Assembly (NCBI GenBank): GCA_021774195.1 | Contig: JAJFJJ010000070.1 | Location: 1-53,896 of the forward strand | Direction: 5' to 3' | Origin: Nitrosomonas sp. | GTDB lineage: Bacteria > Pseudomonadota > Gammaproteobacteria > Burkholderiales > Nitrosomonadaceae | Length of the DNA stretch: 53,896 bases | Shown: piece by piece, positions 10,467 through 18,836 of the stretch | How positions within the stretch are numbered: position 1 is the stretch's first letter | How the letters are laid out: every line of letters starts with the position of its first letter | Notes under the pieces: generated by a model | What the model saw: the letters and a program-made list of their open reading frames with translations, nothing else | Told to the model about the DNA's origin: nothing | The model's database searches: none | Program-made: the position numbers and the translations under genes

Positions 10467-10580
10467 GTGTTTCCAAACCTTGTTACAAATAAGAAACATT
10501 AGAACATAGCTAAAAATTAAATGTAAACCATGTAACCGTCCATCTTGCCATTATTTGGCTCCATAACGGCGTTAATCATG

Positions 10581-10814
10581 CTAATAAATCAGTTGAATGG
10601 TGCTTAGAGTGCGTTGTTGTTTCTTTTTGACAAGGCGCAAAGAGGCGTAATAACGAGTTATTGCAACGAATTGCAACACAGTAAAAAAGAAACAACAGCG
10701 TGCTATAAGCATCATAGCGTGATTCATTTTTTTTACAGTAAATGGTAAATAACGAAATGCTTGTTTCATTTCATATGCCTGATCATTATTGTAGCGATCA
10801 ACTGATTTTTTAGG
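10581..10814 (+). repeat. Family R palindromic repeat, copy 4
   Basis: A full-length, somewhat diverged copy (234 bp). The left end CTAATAAATCAGTTG is degraded, while the right end GATCAACTGATTTTTTAGG is clear. The core has GAGGCG followed by TAATAACGAGTTATT, then TTGCAACGAATTGCAA. Its right half differs from copies 2 and 3 except near the end (GTAGCGATCAACTGA). It lies upstream of the divergent propeller gene and of the truncated TIR gene. Confidence 0.85.
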
Positions 10815-11027
10815 ATCAAGCTCATTTACACTTGTAAATTGCGCGTGTTTTCCTTGTTCTGAAGCCAAATAATGGCAATCTGAACGGTTACGGGTTTATT
10901 AGTTGGGATTGTTTGTTGTGTTTGCGTTAATATTTGGTTCGGTACAGTATTGGGCTTGATACCTTTTAAAAAATTGATAGTAGTTATCTGATAATAATAG
11001 CCGCCGTTGGTGGTTGGCAAATGGACT

Positions 11028-11459
11028 ATGATTATGCCTAAAGTTTTCATCAGCTACAGCCATAAAGACGAGGTATGGAAAGATCGCCTGCAAAAACAAC
11101 TCGCTGTATTGGAACATCAAGGGTTGCTTTCTGTTTGGGAAGATCGTCAGATTGCTGCGGGGGATGATTGGTATCCGGAAATCGAGAGAGCCATCGAGTC
11201 AGCGCATGTTGCTATTTTACTAATTACAGCTGATTTTCTGAGTTCAAAGTTTATTCTTGGTAAAAAAGTCCCGCCTTTGCTGGAACGTCGCAAGCAAGAG
11301 GGACTGCGAGTCATTCCATTAATTTTGAAACCTTGCACGTGGCAAATAGTTGACTGGTTAAGTCAAATCCAGGGGAGGCCCGAAGATAACAAGCCATTAT
11401 CGGGTTTTAATGAACACGACCAGGATGATTGCATTAGAGCCCCACGGGGTCAGGTCTAG
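11028..11459 (+). CDS. Truncated TIR-domain protein (remnant)
   Basis: The 143-residue product is a TIR domain at the N terminus: KVFISYSHKDEVWKDRLQKQ, the BB-loop region VWEDRQIAAGDDW, then HVAILLITADFLSSKF and VIPLILKPCTW. Bacterial TIR domains with NADase activity carry a Glu shortly after the ADFLSS-type strand. Here that stretch reads ILGKKVPPLLE, with Lys where an ELPPLL-type motif is usual, so activity is doubtful. The TIR similarity stops near LSGFNEHDQ, and the last residues (CIRAPRGQV) come from the leader of the transposase gene that follows, so the 3' part of the gene is lost. Starts at 11028 or 11034 (MPKVF) are both possible. TIR proteins often act in antiphage defence; this one looks inactive. 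Confidence 0.75.
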   Translation: MIMPKVFISYSHKDEVWKDRLQKQLAVLEHQGLLSVWEDRQIAAGDDWYPEIERAIESAHVAILLITADFLSSKFILGKKVPPLLERRKQEGLRVIPLILKPCTWQIVDWLSQIQGRPEDNKPLSGFNEHDQDDCIRAPRGQV

Positions 11460-11492
11460 ATTAAATGCGTTGCATGCGCTATAATCAGTTCC

Positions 11493-12353
11493 ATGAGTAG
11501 ACCTATAAGAATTGAATTTTCTGGTGCCTTTTATCATGTTACCGCTCGCGGTGATCGGCGTGAAAATATTTATGATGATGACACTGACCGAGAAAAGTTT
11601 CTTGCGATTTTGGGACAAGTCATTAAAGACTTTAATTGGATTTGTCATGCTTATTGTCTGATGGATAATCACTATCATTTACTGATTGAAACGCCAGATG
11701 GCAATTTGTCGAAGGGTATGCGTCAATTAAATGGCGTGTTTACCCAGGCATCGAATCGTCGCCATCAGCGTAGCGGCCATTTGTTCCAGGGACGATACAA
11801 AGCAATTTTGGTTGATGCGGACACTTATCTGATGGAATTGATGCGTTATGTTGTTCTCAATCCGGTAAGGGCAGGCATGGTGGATCATCCCGGGAAGTGG
11901 CTTTGGAGCAGCTATAACGCAATGGTAGGGGAAGCTACAGCGCCGCCATGGTTAGCGACAGACAAATTACTGGCACAATTTGCAGGTAAACGAAATAAGG
12001 CGGCACAAGGATATAGTCAATTCGTTGCGCAAGGTATTGGACAAGAATCAATATGGCGACTTTTAAATCGGCAAGTGTTTCTTGGTGATGATCGTTTCGT
12101 GCAACAGATGCAACAAAAAGCCAAAGCATTGCCTGAAGACTTCAATATACCAAAAGCTCAGCGCCGCCCGCCTGCACCGTCGCTGAAGAAATTGGCGGAG
12201 GTTCATGCTTGCCGTAATGCAGCCATTGTGGCAATGTATGCGACTGGCGAATATAGTTATTCACAGATAGCTGCATTCTTTAACATGCATTTCACAACTG
12301 TTGGTAAAATTGTTCGCGAAGCAAAAGCGGAAAGTAATAAAAAGGATGAATAG
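11493..12353 (+). CDS. REP-associated tyrosine transposase (Y1, HUH)
   Basis: The 286-residue product has the Y1 transposase domain of the RAYT group. MSRPIRIEFSGAFYHVTARG is followed by the HUH motif His60-Tyr-His62 in MDNHYHLLIE and the candidate catalytic Tyr119 in RYVVLNPVRAG. A C-terminal helix-turn-helix part (YSYSQIAAFFNMHFTTVGK) is present, as in longer members. These enzymes cut and rejoin single-stranded DNA next to short palindromes and are thought to spread REP-type repeats. The leader contains CCCCACGGGGTCAGG and a TATAAT at 11481. Insertion of this unit appears to have removed the end of the TIR gene. It is intact, so it could act in trans on palindromic repeats. Confidence 0.9.
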   Translation: MSRPIRIEFSGAFYHVTARGDRRENIYDDDTDREKFLAILGQVIKDFNWICHAYCLMDNHYHLLIETPDGNLSKGMRQLNGVFTQASNRRHQRSGHLFQGRYKAILVDADTYLMELMRYVVLNPVRAGMVDHPGKWLWSSYNAMVGEATAPPWLATDKLLAQFAGKRNKAAQGYSQFVAQGIGQESIWRLLNRQVFLGDDRFVQQMQQKAKALPEDFNIPKAQRRPPAPSLKKLAEVHACRNAAIVAMYATGEYSYSQIAAFFNMHFTTVGKIVREAKAESNKKDE

Positions 12354-12726
12354 TTTGGCGGTAAAGGCAAAGGCTTTAAATATAGACCTTAATCGCTAAT
12401 AGCTGCTTGAACGGCTAATGGGTGACCCTAATCGTGGTGTTGAACTGATGAACTCTAGAGGCAATCAGAAAATCATCCCAATTGTTGAATGGGTACAAAA
12501 GAGTTTGAGAAATCAAAGGCGGGACATTTATACAATTGACAGAGGGATCATTGAGCTATTGACTGGAGCAGATAGATAAACGATTCTGAGTTACATGTTT
12601 TTTAGTTTAGCAATTGCCAATGTAAGCTTGACTCAGCATTTGATATTGTTTGTCTGAATGGTTTTTAAAGAAGCGGAAGAAGAGGGAATGTATTCTGCAA
12701 GAGGCACCACTGATTAAGGATTGTTA
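12354..12726 (+). other. Gap with gene remnants after the transposase
   Basis: This stretch holds a 53-codon open frame (listed separately) and, at 12658-12717, a 19-codon frame MVFKEAEEEGMYSARGTTD that ends 9 bp before the next gene. The latter looks like a real C terminus cut off from its gene. AAGGA at 12716-12720 is the ribosome binding site of the BNR propeller gene. I see no clear promoter or terminator. Confidence 0.5.
12418..12579 (+). CDS. Small unidentified ORF, possible gene remnant
   Basis: The 53-codon frame (MGDPNRGVELMNSRGNQKII, then PIVEWVQKSLRNQRRDIYTI and DRGIIELLTGADR) has coding-like composition and ends in TAA. No Shine-Dalgarno sequence precedes the ATG. I do not recognise it. 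Placed between the transposase and a cut-off C-terminal fragment, it is probably the remains of a gene broken during insertion, perhaps of the same unit as the TIR gene. Confidence 0.3.
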   Translation: MGDPNRGVELMNSRGNQKIIPIVEWVQKSLRNQRRDIYTIDRGIIELLTGADR

Positions 12727-14871
12727 ATGATAATAAAAAAGATTCAAGGTAGTTTAACACGACAAATTGCCGTAATTGTTGCGTTTTTCTTTGCGTTCAA
12801 TATCACGGTTGATGACGCATATGCCCACACCCCTCACGATATGGTACGTGGATTGGGGGTATCACCAGATTTTGTGAATGATCGGACTTTGTATGCAGCA
12901 ACCGATGGGGCACTGACTGGTTGGCGCTATCCAGCACTTCTACGGTCAACTAACAGTGGTGATACTTGGACTCATCTCCCGAACGGCATGGATCATGTGT
13001 TCCAGTTTGGCGATATACGTGTCTCACCTATTTTTAGTAGCGACCATACTGTATTTGCAGCGACTTTAGGTGCTGGCGTTTATCAGTCATCCGACCGAGG
13101 TGATTCGTGGCAGCCTTTTAATACAGGTCTTGCCAGTGAGAATCTGAAGATAGCAGCGTTAAATGTTGCCGGTACCGATGCTAATTATATGCTTTTTTTA
13201 GTGGATTCAAATAGACACCTTTTCCGGCGATCAAACATAGAAACAGATTGGACCCGGATGCAAGGCAGCAACAGTATTGCTGTTTTTGCAGCCTCGCCTG
13301 ACTTTACCCGGGATACCACGGTGATGACAGCGGATGGGAGTGGAAACTTACGAAGATCTATTAATGGCGGTGTCGACTGGGTCGACTTGGGAAATCCGAC
13401 TGCTGCGGTAGTCCATGATATTGCGATTGCGCCTGGAGATGCGAAGGAAATATTCTTGGCTACCAGCAACCATGGGATTTTTCACAGCGATGATTCGGGT
13501 AATACGTTTGTGAACAAACTAAACGGTTTGCCCGCCGAAGCGATCAATAACGTGGCTGTTTCTCCGAACTATTTAATTGATCGCACCGTCTTCTGTACTA
13601 GTATCACACAGGCGGTATACAAGTCCACGGACGCTGGCGAAACCTGGACACTCTATCAGTCTGGCGTTAAATTAACCAAGCAAACATCAGAACTCAATGA
13701 GTTCAGTGAGCTGCAAGTATCCAACACTTTTTCTACTGATCAAACAGTTTTTCTCTCTGCATTCGATGGATTATTCCTCTCGAATGATGGTGGCAGCACT
13801 TGGATAGAAAAACAAACAAGGTTAAATCTACTCACAGGTTTAGCTTTATCCCCCGATTTTATGGAGGATCATAAAGTCGTTGTATCAACCTATGCTGGTG
13901 GTGGCATTTATACCTCGGCAGATAAGGGTGCTACGTGGTCTCTTGGCTCGACTGATTGGCCAATGACAAGTAATGAGCTGCTAAGTGTTTTTGATGTCGA
14001 TTTTATGAAGAATCGTGCCGATTCCCCCTTGACACTGGTTGCTACAAGAAACTTCTCGTATTGGGGATTCTCCAAGGATTTTGGGGAAAGTTGGGATATG
14101 TTGTCTATACCAATCATTCCCGGCAGAGATCTACGCCCTACCTTTGTCACTTTGTTTGCATTATCTCCGAACTTCGATATTGACCAGGAAATTTACCTTG
14201 GAACAAGGAGGAGTGGAATTATTCAGACCGTTGATGGTGGTGTCAGTTGGCGCAGTATGCAAGGCGTTCCAAATACATCAAATATTACAAGCTTGGCTGT
14301 TTCTCCTAATTATACTAACGACAGGACTGTTTTTGCCGCCAATAATGCGGGAGAAGTATGGCGTACGACAGATGGAGGGGACAACTGGTCACAGGTTGGC
14401 GCTGAATCTATCATATCGAGAGGTCGATCGACACGGAGATATACTTGGGTTGCCATTTCACCTGATTTTGCTACCGATCAATTGGTTCTTGTAGGTACGG
14501 ATAATGGTGTTTACCGCTCGAGTACTGGCGGTGATGTTTGGAGCCCGTTCACCAACCTCAAAATAGGACAAGCAAATGCGATCCAACAAATCGAATTTTC
14601 TCCCAATTTTAGCAATGACCGAATCGCTTATGTCATGGTTCGCGGCAAAGGTCTGTATCGCATATTTTTACATGACGCAGGGTGGTTACGTTTAGGGCCA
14701 CAGAATGTGGGCAAGTGGCTACTTGAAAGGAATATTCAATTTACCGAGTTCAAAATATCGCCCAGCTTTGCGCAGGATACTACGATCATGGGCGCTGCAA
14801 GGGAGAGAGTATATATTTCAAAGGATGGCGGATTTACCTGGGCTGTGGCGGGATATCCAGGAGAGTTATAA
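12727..14871 (+). CDS. Exported BNR/YCF48-like beta-propeller protein
   Basis: The 714-residue product has an N-terminal hydrophobic signal (TRQIAVIVAFFFAF, cleavage near AYA-HTP). It carries many repeats of the form SPDF..DRTLYAAT followed by S.DGG.TW, such as LRSTNSGDTWTHL, YQSSDRGDSWQPF, HSDDSGNTF, YKSTDAGETWTLY and IYTSADKGATWSLG. These Asp-box (BNR, sortilin/YCF48-like) blades should make one or two large beta-propellers outside the cytoplasm. No catalytic residues of sialidases are evident, so a binding or scaffold role is more likely. ATG 12727 is used with AAGGA upstream; an in-frame TTG lies at 12721. It has no obvious functional neighbour. Confidence 0.85.
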   Translation: MIIKKIQGSLTRQIAVIVAFFFAFNITVDDAYAHTPHDMVRGLGVSPDFVNDRTLYAATDGALTGWRYPALLRSTNSGDTWTHLPNGMDHVFQFGDIRVSPIFSSDHTVFAATLGAGVYQSSDRGDSWQPFNTGLASENLKIAALNVAGTDANYMLFLVDSNRHLFRRSNIETDWTRMQGSNSIAVFAASPDFTRDTTVMTADGSGNLRRSINGGVDWVDLGNPTAAVVHDIAIAPGDAKEIFLATSNHGIFHSDDSGNTFVNKLNGLPAEAINNVAVSPNYLIDRTVFCTSITQAVYKSTDAGETWTLYQSGVKLTKQTSELNEFSELQVSNTFSTDQTVFLSAFDGLFLSNDGGSTWIEKQTRLNLLTGLALSPDFMEDHKVVVSTYAGGGIYTSADKGATWSLGSTDWPMTSNELLSVFDVDFMKNRADSPLTLVATRNFSYWGFSKDFGESWDMLSIPIIPGRDLRPTFVTLFALSPNFDIDQEIYLGTRRSGIIQTVDGGVSWRSMQGVPNTSNITSLAVSPNYTNDRTVFAANNAGEVWRTTDGGDNWSQVGAESIISRGRSTRRYTWVAISPDFATDQLVLVGTDNGVYRSSTGGDVWSPFTNLKIGQANAIQQIEFSPNFSNDRIAYVMVRGKGLYRIFLHDAGWLRLGPQNVGKWLLERNIQFTEFKISPSFAQDTTIMGAARERVYISKDGGFTWAVAGYPGEL

Positions 14872-14901
14872 AGGTACGAAGAGAAATTATCAATTCAAAT
14901 T

Positions 14902-15069
14902 TTAATAATTCTCATCATACAATGACTGATACCTTCTCGTCTTTATCAAGGTTGTAAGATCACGAAGAATAGAATTGTCTGGGGGGTTCAGCCATGTACG
15001 GTCTTTAATCCGAATGACAGGAGAAAAATTAATTGCTCTTAAAGACAAGTAGAAGGCCAGTTTAATCAC
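14902..15069 (-). CDS. Small ORF overlapping the rnfH stop codon
   Basis: This 55-codon frame starts with GTG at 15067-15069, which shares GTGA with the rnfH stop codon, the arrangement typical of translational coupling. AAGAAG at the end of rnfH can serve as ribosome binding site. The product begins VIKLAFYLSLRAINF and continues with RIKDRTWLNPPDNSILRDL and RRYQSLYDENY; it is basic, with a hydrophobic start. I do not recognise the family. It could be a real third gene of the ratA-rnfH operon or the end of a degraded gene. It is easily missed because of its size and GTG start. Confidence 0.45.
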   Translation of the reverse strand: MIKLAFYLSLRAINFSPVIRIKDRTWLNPPDNSILRDLTTLIKTRRYQSLYDENY

Positions 15070-15356
15070 TTCTTCTTGACCCGCAACCGCCGGGCCTCTT
15101 TCGGATCGATAATCAGCGGACGATAAATCTCAATACGGTCACGCGATTTTAATGGCGTGTTAAGTTGAACGAATTTACTGAAAATCCCTAACTTGTTTTT
15201 GGCGAGATCAATTTCTGGGAATTCTTGCATGATTCCAGAATATTCTATTGCTTGTTGAACTGTTGTATCAGTCTGTACGCTAATTTTTTTTAGAATTTGC
15301 TGGTTCGGTAAGGCATAGGCCACTTCAATTTCAATCGTGCGGTCATGAATCGCCAT
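15066..15356 (-). CDS. rnfH: RnfH-family ubiquitin-fold protein
   Basis: A small beta-grasp (ubiquitin-like) protein of the RnfH family. The product shows IEVAYALPNQQILKKISV, then a middle part with FPEIDL, and the terminal KSRDRIEIYRPLIIDPKEAR typical of RnfH, plus a basic tail RRLRVKKK. The start at 15356 (MAIHDRTIEIEV) overlaps the end of ratA by 14 bp; 15377 is also in frame. The ratA-rnfH pair is conserved next to smpB in gammaproteobacteria. No rnf electron-transport genes are in the window. Its biochemical role remains unclear. Confidence 0.92.
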   Translation of the reverse strand: MAIHDRTIEIEVAYALPNQQILKKISVQTDTTVQQAIEYSGIMQEFPEIDLAKNKLGIFSKFVQLNTPLKSRDRIEIYRPLIIDPKEARRLRVKKK

Positions 15357-15780
15357 AAATCTCGTCTGCACGTTCAATAAAGGATTCTACAAAGCTGTTT
15401 GCAATCATATGGAAAACCGGACCAACTAATTTTTCAAGTATTTTATGTGAAAAATTATAGTGTAGGTGGAACTCGATTTTGCAAGCATCATCGGTTAACG
15501 GAATAAAACGCCAGTGACCGTCAAGGTGTTCAAATGGTCCGTCAAGCAAGGTCATTTCTATTAACTCTGGCGGTTTACGTTTGTTTTCCGTCGTAAAGCC
15601 GTGCTTGACGTGATGATAGTTAATATTGACGGTTGCGTGTGTAGTTGTCCCTTCTTGTGGCTTAACGGTCGTGCCGTCGCACCAGGGAAGGAATTTGGGG
15701 TATTCTTCGACGCCGTCAACCAATGCAAACATTTGGCTGGCTGAGTACCCGACTAATACTGTTTTTTCTATTTCTGCCAT
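15343..15780 (-). CDS. ratA: RatA/Coq10-type START-domain protein
   Basis: A 145-residue START/polyketide-cyclase fold protein with the family hallmarks: VLVGYSASQMFALVDGVEEYPKFLPWC, LDGPFEHLDGHWRFIPL, FHLHYNFSHKILEKLVGPVF and SFVESFIERADEIYG. In eukaryotes the Coq10 homolog binds ubiquinone. In E. coli RatA is reported to affect 70S ribosome assembly, so the true role may be in quinone handling. It heads the ratA-rnfH operon and is divergent from smpB, as in many relatives, with a 91-bp shared promoter region. Confidence 0.94.
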   Translation of the reverse strand: MAEIEKTVLVGYSASQMFALVDGVEEYPKFLPWCDGTTVKPQEGTTTHATVNINYHHVKHGFTTENKRKPPELIEMTLLDGPFEHLDGHWRFIPLTDDACKIEFHLHYNFSHKILEKLVGPVFHMIANSFVESFIERADEIYGDS

Positions 15781-15871
15781 AAAAGTAAATCACCCCGCTA
15801 CAATGAGGTCTTGCTGAAAAACTGATAAAATACACAAAATTTTAGAAAACGCCATTAAATTACCTTAGCCT

Positions 15872-16315
15872 ATGAGTATTATCCAGAATAAAAAAGCTTT
15901 TCATGATTATTTTATCGAGGAAAAAAATGAAACAGGCATGGTGTTACAAGGTTGGGAAGTCAAAGCCATCCGTGCCGGGCGAGTTCAATTAAAAGAAGCC
16001 TATGTTATTATCCGAGACGGTGAATTATACCTCATTGGTTGTCATATTAGTCCATTGAAAACAGCTTCGACCCATATTGATCCCGATCCCACACGGACAC
16101 GCAAGTTATTATTGCGAGCTGAAGAGATTCGTCGGTTAATCGGTAAAGTAGATCGCGCCGGATTTACACTGGTTCCTTTGGACTTGCATTATAAAGCAGG
16201 CCGAATCAAGTTGGAAATCGGCTTGGCTAAAGGTAAAAAACAACATGATAAACGTGAATCTGAAAAACAAAAGGAGTGGCAACGTGACAAGCAGCGCTTG
16301 ATGCGTGACAAGTGA
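15872..16315 (+). CDS. smpB: SsrA-binding protein SmpB
   Basis: Binds tmRNA and is required for trans-translation rescue of stalled ribosomes. At 147 residues it is slightly shorter than usual but complete: [39 protein letters not shown], the [13 protein letters not shown] stretch, [15 protein letters not shown] and the basic tail ([20 protein letters not shown]) that enters the ribosome. The tmRNA gene itself, often nearby, is not seen in this window. It is divergent from ratA. Confidence 0.97.
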   Translation: MSIIQNKKAFHDYFIEEKNETGMVLQGWEVKAIRAGRVQLKEAYVIIRDGELYLIGCHISPLKTASTHIDPDPTRTRKLLLRAEEIRRLIGKVDRAGFTLVPLDLHYKAGRIKLEIGLAKGKKQHDKRESEKQKEWQRDKQRLMRDK

Positions 16316-16364
16316 TTCAGTGTTTATTCTTTATTAATTTCAAAAGTATATTGTTAAAACGTTT

Positions 16365-17381
16365 ATGCAGAAACCTATCGCTGTTTGGTTGTTAATTTGT
16401 GCTGCCTTGGTATTTGCCATGGTTGTTGTCGGTGGAGTGACCCGTCTGACGGACTCTGGTCTTTCAATTGTTGAATGGCAACCAATAGTTGGTACGATGC
16501 CGCCTGTCACGCAAGGTGATTGGGATGAGTTATTGGAAAAATACCGTGACTCACCACAATATCAACAAGTTAATAAGGGGATGAGTGTCGATGAATTTAA
16601 GAGTATTTTTTGGTGGGAATATCTGCATCGATTATTTGGGCGATTGATTGGGGTCGTATTTTTTATCCCATTTGTTTATTTCCTGGTTAAAAAGCAAATT
16701 GACAGGCCATTGGGAATTAAGCTAACGGGTATTTTTATCCTGGGTGGGTTGCAAGGGTTTATGGGATGGTACATGGTCATGAGCGGATTGGTGGATGATC
16801 CGCATGTTAGTCAATATCGACTGACAGCGCATTTAGGACTGGCATTTGTGATTTTTGCCGCTTTGTTTTGGGTGGCCCTAGATTTGCTTTCCCCAAAAAC
16901 TAGCGTAAAGCCGATGACTGAACAATTACTACGATTACGAAGGTTCTCAATTGGTTTGACTCATTTAATCTTTTTGATGGTGTTATCTGGTGGATTTGTT
17001 GCCGGAATACGTGCCGGATTGGCTTATAATACTTTCCCGTTAATGAATGGTCATTTCATTCCTCCGGAAATCTTTATCCTGGAGCCGTGGTATCGTAATT
17101 TCTTTGATAATATGGCAACTGTCCAGTTTGATCACCGCTTGATTGCTTGGATATTGGCCTTTACTGTACCTCTTTTCTGGTATAAGGCCAGCAAAGTCGA
17201 GCTTCCTGGAACGACACGCCTGGCCTGTCATTTACTGTTATTGATGTTAATTATTCAGATTAGCTTGGGTATCGCAACACTGTTATATGTTGTTCCCATT
17301 CCGTTGGCGGCTGCGCATCAAGGCGGCGCTGTTTTACTATTTGCGGCGGCATTATGGGTTAGTCACCGGTTACGGAAATAA
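16365..17381 (+). CDS. ctaA: Heme A synthase (COX15/CtaA)
   Basis: Oxidises heme O to heme A for aa3-type cytochrome oxidase, in the inner membrane. The 338-residue product has about eight membrane segments arranged as two similar halves, with conserved His in [25 protein letters not shown] and AAHQGGA as heme ligands, and the N-terminal [21 protein letters not shown] typical of the proteobacterial (COX15-like) type. The organism therefore probably has a heme-A oxidase and respires oxygen. No cox genes are adjacent. It follows smpB after 49 bp on the same strand and is convergent with pilR. Confidence 0.94.
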   Translation: MQKPIAVWLLICAALVFAMVVVGGVTRLTDSGLSIVEWQPIVGTMPPVTQGDWDELLEKYRDSPQYQQVNKGMSVDEFKSIFWWEYLHRLFGRLIGVVFFIPFVYFLVKKQIDRPLGIKLTGIFILGGLQGFMGWYMVMSGLVDDPHVSQYRLTAHLGLAFVIFAALFWVALDLLSPKTSVKPMTEQLLRLRRFSIGLTHLIFLMVLSGGFVAGIRAGLAYNTFPLMNGHFIPPEIFILEPWYRNFFDNMATVQFDHRLIAWILAFTVPLFWYKASKVELPGTTRLACHLLLLMLIIQISLGIATLLYVVPIPLAAAHQGGAVLLFAAALWVSHRLRK

Positions 17382-17405
17382 CTTTAAAGTGTTCAATCGA
17401 GAGGC

Positions 17406-18836
17406 TTAGGAGGCCGCTCTTTTCACGTTAAGACCAAGTCGTTCCATGCGGTAACGCATGGAACGGACAGTGATACCAAGTGTTCTAGCCGCAGCTGTGC
17501 GATTGTATCTGCTTTCTTCTAATGCCTTGGTAATAGAGTCTTTCTCGAGTTGATCAAGATAGTCTTGTAGAGGCAAGCCTTTTTCTGTCGCAACTTGGAT
17601 TGGTCCGGTTATATCGGGTTTTGTTTCTTTGATATTGAGTTGAAGCTCACTTTTACCAATCGCCTCATCAGCGCATAGGGCTAGTGTGCGTTCTAGAATA
17701 TTTTCGAGTTCGCGGACGTTGCCCGGGAAGTCATAATTATTTAATACGATCAGTGCATCTTTCTTAAGGCGACATTTCGGTCTATTCGACTCCCTGCAGA
17801 GCCGGGAAAGGATATTATCGGCAATCAATGCAATGTCATCACGCATTTCTTGTAGTGATGGCATATTCAACTCAATGACATTAAGACGATAATATAGATC
17901 TTGCCGAAATTTTCCGTCATCTACGCATTCATTAAGTTGCTTATGTGTAGCGCTGATAATGCGAACATCTATATTGCTTTCTTGATTGTCGCCTATTCTT
18001 CGAACCTTCTTTTCTTGTATTACCCGTAGTAATTTGACTTGCATGTTTAAAGGTAAATCAGCTACTTCATCAAGAAAAAGGGTGCCGCCATCAGCTGCTT
18101 GAAAGAACCCGTCCTGATCTTTATCTGCGCCGGTAAAGGCGCCTTTTTTGTAGCCAAAGAATTCACTTTCCATTAGATTTTCGGGGATTGCGCCACAATT
18201 TACGGGCACGAATGGTTGCTCGTGGCGTGCACTTCTTTCGTGAATCATTTTAGCGGCTAGTTCTTTACCGCTGCCCGATTTCCCACTAATATAAACAGCA
18301 GCTTGGCTGCGTGATAATTTTTCAATAGTCGCACGTAGTTGTTGCATGGGCGGAGATTCACCCAACAGTGTTTTCTGGTTGTTTTGGTGGGCTATAGTGA
18401 TTATTTTATCAGGGTTATCTTTAATGGGGGGCAGACTGAGTGCGGATTTGACGAGATTTCGTAGCTGATTCAACGAAACAGGTTTTGTTAGGTAGTCAAA
18501 TGCTCCGGCTTTTAATGCAGCAACAGCATTTTCAGCTGTACCATAAGCGGTAATCACTGCCACAGGTAAGTCAGCGTAATGTTTGGTTACATATTCAACC
18601 AATTCTATACCGTTGCCATCCGGCAAACGCATGTCGGTCAAGCATAATTGAAAATGATTTGATTGTAGGGATTGTTTAGCATCATGAATAGTCATTGCAC
18701 TGACGACATCCATACCCATACGTGCCAGGGTTAATTCGAGTAGTTCAATGATATCAGCCTCATCATCCACAATCAGAATGCTTGGCGCATGATGATTTTT
18801 GTAAGAAGGTGAAGTCGTTTTTTTAAAATTAGGCAT
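17406..18836 (-). CDS. pilR: Sigma-54-dependent response regulator PilR
   Basis: The 476-residue product has a receiver domain (ILIVDDEADIIELLEL, phospho-acceptor Asp in LTDMRLPDG, KPVSLNQLR Lys), an AAA+ sigma-54 activator domain with Walker A GKSGSGKE, the intact GAFTGA loop (YKKGAFTGADKD) that contacts sigma-54, and GGTLFLDEVADLP. The C-terminal Fis-type HTH is NRTAAARTLGITVRSMRYRM. In PilSR systems it activates pilA and other type IV pilus genes. Its start overlaps the pilS end by 8 bp, so the pair is translationally coupled. No pilin gene is in the window, so the target lies elsewhere. Confidence 0.93.
   Translation of the reverse strand: MPNFKKTTSPSYKNHHAPSILIVDDEADIIELLELTLARMGMDVVSAMTIHDAKQSLQSNHFQLCLTDMRLPDGNGIELVEYVTKHYADLPVAVITAYGTAENAVAALKAGAFDYLTKPVSLNQLRNLVKSALSLPPIKDNPDKIITIAHQNNQKTLLGESPPMQQLRATIEKLSRSQAAVYISGKSGSGKELAAKMIHERSARHEQPFVPVNCGAIPENLMESEFFGYKKGAFTGADKDQDGFFQAADGGTLFLDEVADLPLNMQVKLLRVIQEKKVRRIGDNQESNIDVRIISATHKQLNECVDDGKFRQDLYYRLNVIELNMPSLQEMRDDIALIADNILSRLCRESNRPKCRLKKDALIVLNNYDFPGNVRELENILERTLALCADEAIGKSELQLNIKETKPDITGPIQVATEKGLPLQDYLDQLEKDSITKALEESRYNRTAAARTLGITVRSMRYRMERLGLNVKRAAS

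Noticed and set aside
10581..11120. Minus-strand frames of 70-95 codons over and after repeat R4
   Set aside because: They overlap the repeat or the TIR gene, have no start signals, and show low-complexity or mixed composition.
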